Assembly (NCBI GenBank): GCA_947311845.1
Contig: CAMZMU010000041.1
Span: forward strand, 115,394,731 to 115,458,730
Length of the DNA stretch: 64,000 bases
DNA from: Poa pratensis
Lineage: Eukaryota; Streptophyta; Magnoliopsida; Poales; Poaceae
Direction: 5' to 3'
Shown: positions 1-10,960 of the stretch, piece by piece
Position numbering within the stretch: position 1 is the stretch's first letter
How the letters are laid out: every line of letters starts with the position of its first letter
Notes under the pieces: generated by a model
Told to the model about the DNA's origin: nothing
Seen by the model: only the letters and a program-made list of their open reading frames with translations
The model's database searches: none
Program-made: the position numbers and the translations under genes

Positions 1-765
1 ACCACGGTAGGCGGTGTGCAACACGGAGGGCGTGCGTGCAAAGTCTTGCTAAAGCAATGTTTGTGCTCGTGCCAGAGCCCTCAGTTGCTTCATCTCCCTT
101 GCTCGCACTTGCGGACGGCGGCACGCATTAGAAAAGTGGGATACGTTGATCCGGTTAGGTTGTCCGAGTACTCGATCGAGGCTACCAAGGAGACATGGGC
201 GGGCAGATTTGAACCTTACTTTGACCAATCACAATGGCCAGAATATCATGGCATTCAACTATGGACCGATCCAATACTGAAGGTGACGAAGCGGGGAAGA
301 CGGAAGACAAAACGTTTTAGAAATGACATGGACGCATGGGGTGCAGGAGGTCTCCGAGAGTGGGGCAACCAACATTTTCAGGAGCCTAGTGTGGCTGCCT
401 ATTGTGGAGAATGCAATGGTGGTGGGCACAATACTAGAGGTTGTAGTCGAAACAAGAGATCGAAAGGTGTCCAACATGGTGGCGGTGGTGGTGGCGGTGG
501 TAGCACAAGCCACCATGATCATTCTCAACATGGCGGTGGCGGTGGTAGCACAAGCCATCATGATCATTCTCAACATGGCGGTGGCGGTGGTAGCACAAGC
601 CACCATGGTCATTCTCAACATGGCGGTGGCGGTGGTAGCACAAGCCACCATGGTGGTAGCCAACATGGTCATTCTCAACATGGCGGTGGCGGTGGTAGCA
701 CAAGCCACCATGGTGGTAGCCAACATGGTCATTCTCATCGTGGCAGTTGTCGGGGGAATACCTAA
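1..765 (+). CDS. MULE transposase, C-terminal end (partial)
   Basis: The frame is open from the window edge to a TAA at 763-765. Seen: a SWIM zinc finger (CxC, then LLHLPCSHL) at about 51-110; a Trp-rich segment with WAGRFEPYFDQSQWPEYHG at about 196-255; a CCHC-type zinc knuckle (YCGECNGGGHNTRGC) at about 400-444; and a Gly/His-rich repeat tail. SWIM plus zinc knuckle downstream of a transposase core is the usual C-terminal layout of Mutator-like (MuDR/FAR1-type) transposases, which cut and paste DNA in the nucleus. The catalytic DDE core must lie left of the window, so activity cannot be judged. A retroelement starts two bases after the stop. Family assignment is fairly secure; the exact MULE clade is not. 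Confidence 0.72.
   Translation, partial: TTVGGVQHGGRACKVLLKQCLCSCQSPQLLHLPCSHLRTAARIRKVGYVDPVRLSEYSIEATKETWAGRFEPYFDQSQWPEYHGIQLWTDPILKVTKRGRRKTKRFRNDMDAWGAGGLREWGNQHFQEPSVAAYCGECNGGGHNTRGCSRNKRSKGVQHGGGGGGGGSTSHHDHSQHGGGGGSTSHHDHSQHGGGGGSTSHHGHSQHGGGGGSTSHHGGSQHGHSQHGGGGGSTSHHGGSQHGHSHRGSCRGNT
480..740 (+). repeat. In-frame Gly/His tandem repeat coding tract
   Basis: Imperfect tandem units of about 45-60 bp encode GGGGGSTSHHxHSQH-type peptides, with some units carrying an extra GGSQHGH. The units are nearly identical in DNA, so the tract expanded recently and in frame. It forms the tail of the MULE transposase. Histidine clusters could bind metal; that is inference. Confidence 0.85.
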
Positions 766-766
766 T

Positions 767-1285
767 TGAGTATGAGCCGACGTACGAACTTATCAAGACG
801 TAAGCTGGTGGAGACTTAACAGGCGCGGCTTAACTGGCGCGGCTTAACTGGCGCAGACTTAACTGGTGCAGGCTTATCTGGCAGGAGAAGACATAACTTG
901 GAAGACACGAAATTACATTACTTAGTCTCCAAGTAGGACTCCGGCTCATACTTTCCTTGGGAGAGAAGTTTCCTTGTAACCTTGCGAGCCATCGTCTTTA
1001 TAAGGTGGACTCCAAGGACCTAGAACCCCAAGCTAAAAAGCTCTCATACATCCAGAGAGAGGCGACTAGACACCTCGATCGCCAACCCCTTGTAACACCA
1101 TATTCATATCAATACCAATCTAGGATAGGCAGGACATAGGTCGTTACCGCACATTGAGGTGCCGAACCTGGGTAAAAAACATCGTCTTCCTCGTGCCTGT
1201 GTTCCTTAGCTCGGAGACGCTCGATCGCTTAATCCCCAACTCTACGAAGTCATCTCCATGACATCTGCGTAACAATCCCACGACA
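767..1285 (+). repeat. 5' LTR of a non-autonomous LTR retroelement
   Basis: The sequence runs from TGAGTATG to CCACGACA and is followed at once by a primer-binding site, so the right end is firm. The left end is chosen at the first TG after the MULE stop codon and is less certain. It holds four to five short units of the form GGCTTAACTGGCGC at about 814-875. No partner 3' LTR is visible; the element is cut off at 19190. Confidence 0.6.
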
Positions 1286-1304
1286 TTTGGCGCCCACCGT
1301 GGGG
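1286..1304 (+). other. Primer-binding site
   Basis: TTTGGCGCCCACCGTGGGG directly follows the LTR end. The TGGCGCCCACCGTGGGG form is commonly seen as a tRNA-primed start site in Triticeae gypsy-type elements. Confidence 0.65.
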
Positions 1305-2297
1305 CCTGCGGTCAAGAGCGTCACGTTCCGCGTTGGATCTGTGCCAGGGACGGAGGATCTCGTCGTCGATTAAAGCTCGGCGACTTCAAGAATCTCGGCG
1401 ACTTCATTGCCGTGCCGTTTCAAGCTCGGCGATATCAACATCTACATCAAGATCTACCTCAAGCTCGAGTAGAAAGCATGAAGAAATTCGACCGCGCGAT
1501 TCGGGGCTCAACTTCGACAACGCCCCTCATGCGCGGGTTACAGGACAGCAGCAACGTCCGTATGGCGGACATCACCGACGGCGACTCGAAACTCATCTTG
1601 ACGATCCCTTCGGTGGAAAGATGCGAAATTGTGTTTCTTGCAGCTGTCCAAAGCACATCGGATTCCAACGGTTAGATCTACGTGGGCGACTCAAACACTG
1701 AAGCCCTATCGAAAGCTGACGGAACTCCACGCGACTTTGGGAAAATAATTATCGAGGTCGACTCGGACATCAATTCGAAGATCCCTCCAGTGGAACTCTG
1801 CGGAATACAATAACGCAGCACTCCAACAAATTTGAGACAATTCCAACGGTTAGATCTGCGTCAACGACTCATGCACTGCAACAAGTTTCGTGTCAACGCG
1901 AGTTCGCGAATCGGCAAATATCAAATCAGCACGATGCAGTCCTCGTCCGAGTCAAACCCGATCAGGAATCCAAGTGCTGCGACCGTACTTTCCAAGAATC
2001 AAATCAGGATATCGATGATGGACCAAATAAATCTCAGCTTCAGTTCAAGACTCAGCTCTCGTGCACACTGGATACAGATTTTGATTGATCCAAATCCCCA
2101 TCAACAAAGGGCGACGAATCATCACCGCGTCAAGCGACCCATGTGTTGGGACACCTACATCAAAACACGCATGGGACTTCACAACATCATTGCCTCTCGT
2201 GATCTCTTAGGAACCGTGCAGGCCAAGGAAAGTCACGTGGAGAATTAGGAAAGGAAATTCAGAGTTTCTCAAGTCCAAGTATACACCTCACGTACAA
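1305..2297 (+). mobile_element. Non-coding interior of the non-autonomous retroelement
   Basis: About 1 kb between the PBS and the tandem units. Only short frames without recognisable gag or pol motifs are present. Low-level repeats such as CTCGGCGACTTC occur at 1376-1440. This fits a large retrotransposon derivative mobilised in trans. Confidence 0.5.
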
Positions 2298-4409
2298 GTT
2301 TCTCAAAAATTATCGAGCTGGCAACTCACAAAGGCCGCAATCATTGAGCTGGTAATTTTAAATGGTGGAATATAGGAGCCGCCTTGATATCTCTCATTTG
2401 ACGGCTCGGCGACAGGAAGACTAGGAGGGAGTACGTAGCATGCTTTAATAAGTCGCACCCGTGGAACATCAGTTTACCCCATGCGACTCAGTGTCCCCGG
2501 ACGGTCTACATCGACACCTTTGACCTGGCGAACACGCCTCTCCAGTTGTTTTCAACCAATCGGCATTCAGCTCAAATCATCCGCGGGTGGCTCGAAAAAT
2601 CAGCATGGCATAGCCATCGCCGAATCGCGGCTGGTGACTTCTACTCCGCCGCAGCTGCATCTAAGTTCCGCAGATCATACCGCGTCATCAACTTCAGGAG
2701 AATAAACACAAGATAAGTCGCTTTCATGCTCAACTTATGCGGCCTTTTACTTTTACCAATAAAATTAAGTTCATCTTCGAGTTTATCTCGGGGGCTGCAT
2801 ATCTAGTTTATTATGCCTTTTTATTAATATCTTTATGATTTAAATTATATCATATCGCAGGCATTAATTTATATCAGTTTTTGAGATTTAGTTACATCCA
2901 CTTCTCAAAGTTGGGTTTGTTACAACCCACGATACATATAGAGTTGTTTATAACTCGCATTACATTTATCAAAATCTAGCTATTTATAGCTTGCATTGGA
3001 TTTTATTTGCGCCTGCAAATGGGCATCTTAACATATCAAGATTACAATTACATACTTATGCATTAATATTTCATGACTTGTCATTATATCATTATATCAT
3101 CATCAACTTATTGTCATATCAATTTATGAGTCGCATAGCGATTTACCCCCATATCATTTTATGAGTCGCAAACAGCTCATCATTACATCAGTTTATGAGT
3201 CATTAATGAATCATTATCTTATCAATATTTGAGTTAAAACAGGTGACTCGATGTACCACATCTACAGCTAATTAGAGCTGGTTATCATCAAAGCTAATTA
3301 GAGCTTGTCACGGCTATTGCAGCCGATAAAAGCAATAATCCTGGTTATTCTCACCTTAAGTTAGAAGTATCTCGCACTATGCGGCCAAAGTACCGGGGCG
3401 CGGCGTCATTCATGAGACTGATGCCTATCATGGCTGCCTATCATGGCCGTTCTCAACGACCCTGAACACGCGTTTACACCTGGGAAATACTGAGCCGCGC
3501 GCAGACCTACTTAACGTTATCTTAAGTTAGAAGTATCTTTGCATTATGTGGCCAAAGTACTGAGGTATGGCGTCATTCATGAGTTTGATGCTTATCATGG
3601 CCATTCTCGACCCTGAACACACATTCTCGGGAAATACTGAGCCACGCGAAGACCTACTTAATGGTAATAGAGATAATTCAGAAGGGCTAAAGTACTCGCA
3701 TGTAGCGTCAATCGAGTCTGAATGCCTATCATGGCTGCCTATCATGGCCGTTCTCGACCCTGAACACACATTAGAATCGGAAAATACTGAGTCAAAGTAC
3801 CATATGTTATCATGCATCGTACAATATGCTATCATGCATCTTACTAGTTGCTATCACGCAACAATTTGCTATCATGCAACCATTTGCTATCATGCAAAAT
3901 ATAATTTATCATGCAGATTATACTATGCTATCATGCAGGGTACCATATGCTATTATGCGGAGTACTAACTTTTTATCATAATTATTACCAGCCGCCAAGG
4001 CTAACATATTATCATCAAGTTATGATTACTTCCTTGGTGGCTTTGCCTTTTGATTTAACAGGAACCTGTAACTCGGCCATATGAATTGGCGCGACAAGAT
4101 TTTTTATGATTGAGATAATTATCTCCAGATATCGGCTGATAAAGCCACCATTATTTATTTAACTACAACCACATCAAGTGGAATTTATATCATTATTATC
4201 TTGCGGCAACAATATTTGTCAATCTGTTGCAGGATCAAATTGCAATGATATGCCATCAACCAGGATAATGAAATCATGCCTGCTTAATGCCTGGGGCCTA
4301 GGACAATTAAGTTTTTGTCTAAATTGAGATATTTTTGAGTCCCGAGCAGCATGATCAAGCATGCAACCCGGCCCTCGGGGGCTACACATCCACCCACCAG
4401 TATTTGGTG
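2298..4409 (+). repeat. 2.1 kb tandem repeat unit 1
   Basis: Complete 2112 bp unit starting GTTTCTCAAAAATTATCGAG. The same start recurs at 4410 and 18543. The unit is non-coding and AT-rich in its second half. It holds internal repeats such as CCTATCATGGCCGTTCT (3428-3755) and a run of TATCATGCA motifs (3805-3960). It also shows the empty target site of the gypsy insertion carried by unit 2. Confidence 0.85.
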
Positions 4410-5867
4410 GTTTCTCAAAAATTATCGAGCTGGCAACTCACAAAGGCCGCCATCATTGAGCTGGTAATTTTAAATGGTGGAATATATCAGCCGCCTTGAT
4501 ATCTCTCATTTGGCGGCTCGGCGACAGGAAGACTAGGAGGGAGTACGTAGCATGCTTTAATAAGTCGCACCCGTGGAACATCAGTTTACCCCATTAGACT
4601 CAGTGTCCCCGGACGGTCTACATCGACACCTTTGACCTGGCGAACACGCCTCTCCAGTTGTTTTCAACCAATCAGCATTCAGCTCAAATCATCCGTGGGT
4701 GGCTCGAAAAATCAGCATGGCATAGCCATCGCCGAATCGCGGCTGGCAACTTCTACTCCGCCGCGGCTAACATCTAAGTTTCGCAGATCATACCGCGTCA
4801 TCAACTTCAGGAGAATAAACACAAGATAAGTCGCTTTCATGCTCAACTTATGCGGCCTTTTACTTTTACCAATAAAATTAAGTTCATCTTCGAGTTTATC
4901 TCGGGGGCTGCATATCTAGTTTATTATGCCTTTTTATTAATATCTTTATGATTTAAATTATATCATATCGCAGGCTTTAATTTATATCAGTTTTTGAGAT
5001 TTAGTTACATCCACTTCTCAAAGTTGGGTTTGTTACAACCCGCGATACATATAGAGTTGTTTATAACTCGCATTACATTTATCAAAATCTAGCTATTTAT
5101 AGCTTGCATTGGATTTTATTTGCGCCTGCAAATGGGCATCTTAACATATCAAGATTACAATTACATACTTATGCATTAATATTTCATGACTTGTCATTAT
5201 ATCATTATATCATCATCGACTTATTGTCATATCAATTTATGAGTCGCATAGCGATTTACCCCCATATCATTTTATGAGTCGCAAACAGCTCATCATTACA
5301 TCAGTTTATGAGTCATTAATGAATCATTATCTCATCAATATTTGAGTTAAAACAGGTGACTCGATGTACCACATCTACAGCTAATTAGAGCTGGTTATCA
5401 TCAAAGCTAATTAGAGCTTGTCACGGCTATTGCAGCCGATAAAAGCAATAATCCTGGTTATTCTCACCTTAAGTTAGAAGTATCTCGCACTATGCGGCCA
5501 AAGTACCGGGGCGCGGCGTCATTCATGAGACTGATGCCTATCATGGCTGCCTATCATGGCCGTTCTCAACGACCCTGAACACGCGTTTACACCTGGGAAA
5601 TACTGAGCCGCGCGCAGACCTACTTAACGTTACCTTAAGTTAGAAGTATCTTTGCATTATGTGGCCAAAGTACTGAGGTGTGGCGTCATTCATGAGTTTG
5701 ATGCCTATCATGGCCATTCTGGACCCTGAACACACATTCTCGGGAAATACTGAGCCGCGCGAAGACCTACTTAATGGTAATAGAGATAATTCAGAAGGGC
5801 TAAAGTACCCGCATGTAGCGTCAATCGAGTCTGAATGCCTATCATGGCTGCCTATCATGGCCGTTCT
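4410..5867 (+). repeat. 2.1 kb tandem repeat unit 2, left part
   Basis: Aligns with unit 1 at a constant offset of about 2112 bp. It is interrupted at 5867 by the nested gypsy element and resumes at 17888. Confidence 0.85.
5863..5867 (+). other. Target-site duplication, left (GTTCT)
   Basis: GTTCT here and at 17883-17887 flank the gypsy element. Unit 1 of the tandem repeat has the uninterrupted site with a single GTTCT. Confidence 0.93.
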
Positions 5868-8800
5868 TGTAACAGCCCAAAACTAGTAAACCTAAAAACC
5901 AGTGTAATTTTTCCACTTTTGGGTCCATTGCATCATGGCATGCATGCATAAACATGTCTCCTTTGAGTTAACACAATGTTGGAATCGAAATGATTTTGAG
6001 TTGCTAAAACAAAATGCACAAAGTGCTCTAACAAAAATTCCACACAATGTGGGCACTCAAACTTGCAAATACAAATCCTTGTCATCTTATGTTTGTCAAG
6101 GAAGTTCCAAGGGTTGAAAATAATGTTCTGCAATTGCCATAAATTTTCCAAATGGACAACATTTCAAATTAGCAAAATGCTCTATTCTAAACCTATGAAC
6201 GAATGTGGTCAAAGACATTTTAATTAGAGGCACCAAAATTTGTGGAGCAACTAAATGACCAGGGGAGCATCTCCAAATTATTCCATAATTTTTTTTTGGA
6301 AGTGTTGAAGTTGCTCAACTAATTCAAATATAGCTGCTGGAGTTTTAAAAGAATTAGAGAAAGGACTAATTCGTGATAGAAAAACTGCTCCAGGGGCCTA
6401 ATTGTAATTTCTATTTTCTTCCACCTCTCCCCTGTAGCGACCGAGGCGTGCTTGCTCGCCATGGCCACGTCGCACCAGGTCGTCGACCCCGCTCGTGCCC
6501 CTGCCGCCTTGGCCCCTCTCTGACGTCCCCTGCCAGGTGAAGAGCACCCGAGGCCACTGCCATCGCCCTACCCGCTCGCCCCACCTATTCCCGTTCCCCA
6601 TCTTCTCCCTTCCCGGGCTCCATGGACGCCGAGCTCCGCCCCCCACATCGCCGGCGAGTGAGTCGATCCCGAGCCAAACGGAGACTGCAGGGAGCTCCGC
6701 CACGTTCCCCTCTACCTCCTAGCCGCAGGAATCGAGCCGGGGGTCCACAAATCGTCGTCGCCATCGCCGCTTCCCCGCCGCCGGCCGAAGCTCCATCGCC
6801 GCTTCGCCACTCGATTCCGCCGTCGTACCTCCACCCCGCGCCCCGCCGTTCGCGTTCACACGCTCCTGGTGAGCCGCCGCTTCTCTCCCTGCCTTTCCCC
6901 TCTCCCCATTCTCGCGCTACGCCGTCCGCTCGCCGGAGTTCTGTCGCCGTACTGCCGCCGTCGTCATCCCGCGCTCGTTCGACGAAGCAGAGCGCGGCCC
7001 GGCCTCACAACCGGCCCAGACCGGCCAGGAGACCGACGCCCTCTGTATGCGGCCCGGCCCACCAGCCAGCCCAGGCCGGGCAGGAGGCCGGAGCTCTCTG
7101 TAACCAGGCCGGCCTGCCAGCCGGCCCAGACCGGCCGGAGGACCGGAGGCCTCTGTTTTTTTTTCCCTGTGTCCTGTTTTCCTTTTTCTCGTCCCCCTCG
7201 TAGCGTATGTTGTTCCCGCTACTCTCTCGTGCAACTCCGGACATCGAACAACGTTGAATCACACGATCCCTCCCTCTCTCCCGAGTTCGAGGAATCGATC
7301 CGTCAAGTTTAATTCTTTAAAAGCACATAATTAAAAGAGGGAAATTAATAAAAAAATCATAACTCTTTATTGGGGTATCCGAAAATTATGTGTGAGATAC
7401 CAAAATGTTCAGAAAAGCATGAACTACCTAAAATCATCGTCATCATGCATATTTGATCCCAATTATAACAATGTACTTATAGTAGTATCGGAATCACTAA
7501 GTTAAATATGGGGGAATTCTTTCTTTAGTCGAAGTAATCCTTCCACCCCATTTAATAATGCTAGATAGCTCATAATAAGTTCCATGCATTTAAATTGTCA
7601 TACCATCATGTGTTTGCGCATTGCATTTGTGAAGCATGTGTGGTGATTGATTGTCTCTTCCCGTGTTTTGTGCACCGGTAGATCAAGGAGGTGAAGTGCC
7701 ACCCCCGTCTCGTGACGATCCGTACTACCAGCCGTATCAACAAGGCAAGCGTAATCCCCCCTCTGAGCATATCATATCCTATTTTCCGCAATTATTTTCT
7801 CCACTATAATATTGCATGCGGTTCTAAATGTCTTTTGCCTGGATTAGAGTATCCTACTAGTTGCATTAGAATCCTGTTGCCAATACCTGTTTTACCTTCC
7901 TATTACCCTAGGTTTGTATCTTTGGCCATGGAATACTTACTATGCTATGCAAGTGCTTAGTCATGCTTAGTGAAATGCCTAGTGGTACTAGGGTTGGTGA
8001 ATGCTAGAAACAGGTGTTAACTTGTGACAGTGATGTTGATGGTGGAGAATTGTGGAGATGGATTAAAAAAATGCTAAGAAGGTGGGGATGAGAGGCCACA
8101 TGGAATGTGGTGGGTTGTCTCGTTCTTGCCGCCTAGGTGCGAGTTCTGTACCTCCTGAACCAAGACTGAGCGTGCAACCATGCGTGAGGCCTATGCAATT
8201 GCAGGAACCCTCATAGACTAAATAACTCGAGCGGGGCTAGCCAGGGTCCTCTAGTTTGGCTTTCCATTTGCGCGTGCGTGATGGTGTTGAACTGAGATGA
8301 GGATGGTGGTGTTAGTAAAATAAGTGGCCGTGGGGCGGGGTGTTGTGATCCTGGCAGTCCTACCGCCACTGATGATCCTGGAAAGTCCTTAACGAGGGAG
8401 ATGTCGACACCGTTCCCACCCAGCCGGCTTTCCCCGGAAGAGAGCTAATGCGCAGGTAATGGGCCGGACGGTACGCGTGGCAAACATTTGTACACCCCTG
8501 CAGGGTTAAATCTTTTCGAAAAGCCGTGTCCACGGTTACGGACGACTTGGGAATGGACGATGATCATAGAATAACTTAAACGGAATGATTAAAACTTGGG
8601 TACTAGAGGTACCAATTTCACGAATGTAAGGTTGACTTCCTCGAGGGTGATTCGGGGAGGTGCCTTTGATGAACAGGTACAATGGTGAGGTTGGTGATGT
8701 TTGAGAAAGGTGATCTCAAAGAAAAGAGTTACTTCTTATCCCTCTTTTGAAAACTATTCTGTTTAGTCGATGCCTTGAGTTATGTTTTCCATAAATAAAA

Positions 8801-9393
8801 TCAGCTTTATGCAAAACAGCCATATAACCTTGAAAGCCTCATCGAGCATATATTAGCTCTTAATCTTGCGAGTTCGTCGAACTCAACGTCGTTTGTTTTG
8901 TTTCAGAGGAGGACTTCACCGACCTCGAAGGTGGGTTCTTTGTGGACGTCGACGAGTAGTCTGGGGTTCCTAGGTGGCAGCTTGGGACATCCTGGAACAG
9001 CTGGCGCTGTGATGTTTATTTGTAGGCCTCTTAGGCCATAATGTGGTTCTTGTTGTTTAGAACAACTTAAATTGCTTCCGCTTGATGAAATGTTGGGTCT
9101 GTGACCTCTGGTTGTCATTTGCTATCTTTCTCTGTATAAGAGTTGAACTATATGATTTGTGTCGTAGAGTCTGTGATGTGCCAGTTGTTCCACAAATCTT
9201 GGTCTCTCTATTATGCATTGAGGGTTGTGCCTGTGTTAAGGCATCAATCGGGGTGTTGCATTGCCGATGATCCATTCCGAGCAACGCCTGCCAAAGGTTT
9301 TGGCCGGGGATTGGTAAACCCGTAACCTCCGGTTGTATCGCTTAGCCGGTGACACACAGCATCACTGTATAACAGTCAGGTTAGGGCGCCACA
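5868..9393 (+). repeat. 5' LTR of the gypsy chromovirus
   Basis: 3526 bp, TG...CA ends, matching 14357-17882. A GC-rich block lies at about 6420-7200. Open frames inside it are chance frames shared by both LTRs. Confidence 0.95.
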
Positions 9394-9909
9394 AGTTGAG
9401 TCTAGTGTTTGTGAAAATATTTTTAACCTAAAAATGAGTTGTGAAAACCATCTTAGGATTCTTTTTACTCCTTACTGGTTACCCTCTAATCTCGGAGCAG
9501 TCTTACCTCAATTTGATTTAAAGGTTTTACTCCTCGTCTGTTACTTCAAAATTAGGAGAAACGGGGTTGGGTTCGACCTTTAGTGTTATGTGTCACGTTG
9601 CTCCCGCGCGTTGCAATCCCAAATCAACTCAGAAGTTCCTACCGAGTCGAATCATTTGATCCTTTCTTTGGTGTTAACCCACGGACTTGAACATAAGGTC
9701 CCGGATTGTGCCAACTAGAGTGTGTTAAGTTGTGATTTCTTAACTCTCACTAGTAGCACATGATGCTGATCTTCGACCCAAGTTCTATCTTGTTGTTTTC
9801 CTTCTCGCAAAGTATTATCGTCCCTAGTCTGTGTACTTGTGAAGACGCTAGTGCTATTGTTCGACCATTCGGAGAAAGATACTAACCGTGTCATTGTCAA
9901 ATCTCCAGA
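9394..9909 (+). mobile_element. Untranslated leader of the gypsy element
   Basis: 516 bp between LTR and gag. The usual plant PBS (TGGTATCAGAGC) is absent. The interior begins AGTTGAGTCTAGTGTTTGTG directly after the LTR. Confidence 0.7.
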
Positions 9910-10960
9910 ATGGCTCGAGGAGGCCGTGGAGGCCGTGGTGGTCGCGGTAACCACAATGATGATGAGGATGATCTGCCGCCACCACCCTCGATGGCTGAGT
10001 CTTGATGGCCATTGAGGAGAACCGTGGGCGCAATGAGCGCTTGCTTGAGCAGTTGGTGCAGCAGAATGCACGGAGGAACGAGTGCAACACTCTCACCGAG
10101 TTTCTGCGCTCCCAGCCACCACCTTCGCTGATGCTAAGGAGCCATGGAAGCTGATGATTGGCTTCGTGCTTTGGAGCGCAAGTTCTCCGCGCTGCATGTC
10201 CCATTGGCTGAACAAGTCAACTTTGCCACCTATCTTGGTTGGTGCTGCTGGCTGTTGGTGGGAAAGCCATGTGGCTTTGTTTCCAGCCAACCATGTCTTC
10301 ACTGGGAGAATTCCGCACTGCCTTTCGAGCGGAGTACATTCCCCAGCCTATCATGGACTTGAAGAGGAGGGAGTTCCTGGATTGCAACAGGGACGGATGG
10401 ACCTCCGCACTTATGGTCGTGAGTTCAACCACCTCTCTCGTTACGCCCCAAGGGACGTGACCAATGATGCTGACAAGCAAGAGCTGTTCCGCAAGGGTCT
10501 GAATCCGCAGCTCCGCTATGAGCTATTGCCCTTCAGGTTCCAGACCTATCAGGAGCTGTTCAACCAGGCTTTCACCCTTGAGCAAGGAAGAAAAGAACTT
10601 GAAGCTTCCAAGAGGCCCGCACATGGGGATCACCAGAGTTCCTCGGGTTCTGAAGCAAGAAGCGCAGGGTGTTTGTCCCCTACAGCGCCGTACCTCGTGC
10701 TCCATTCATGCCGAGAGCCTCGGATACAGGCCACCTCCTCGCGCCCCACTACTTCGACACTTGGGTAGGCGGAAGTGGGACCGTCTTCTACTACACTGCT
10801 CCACCTGGACTCACTGCTACACCTGTGGCCAGGCTGGCCACTACTCCAGGGAGTGCCCCAGAAGGCCTATCTCAACACCTGCACGAGCCCCTGCCACTCC
10901 AACTGGCAAGGCTGGACCTTTGGTGCGTGGTCGCCTGAACCACGTCTCTGCTGAAGAAGC
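9910..10960 (+). pseudogene. Gypsy gag region, multiply frameshifted
   Basis: Starts at an ATG followed by an RGG-rich N-terminus (9910 on) and meets a stop near 10003. Gag-like protein then continues in alternating frames: a segment with WLRALERKFSALHV from 10144, one with GCWWESHVALFPANHVF near 10240-10300, and one ending in a CX2CX4HX4C zinc knuckle at about 10815-10855. Frame changes lie near 9995, 10150, 10230, 10305, 10385 and after 10660. Gag would form the virus-like particle; this copy cannot produce a continuous one. Confidence 0.8.

Noticed and set aside
259..796. Minus-strand and second plus-strand frames over the Gly/His repeat
   Set aside because: By-products of a 3n-periodic repeat; the frame with SWIM finger and zinc knuckle is the real one.
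6622..7312. Long Pro/Arg/Ser-rich frames in the GC-rich part of the gypsy LTR
   Set aside because: Present in several overlapping frames on both strands and repeated in the other LTR; explained by base composition.
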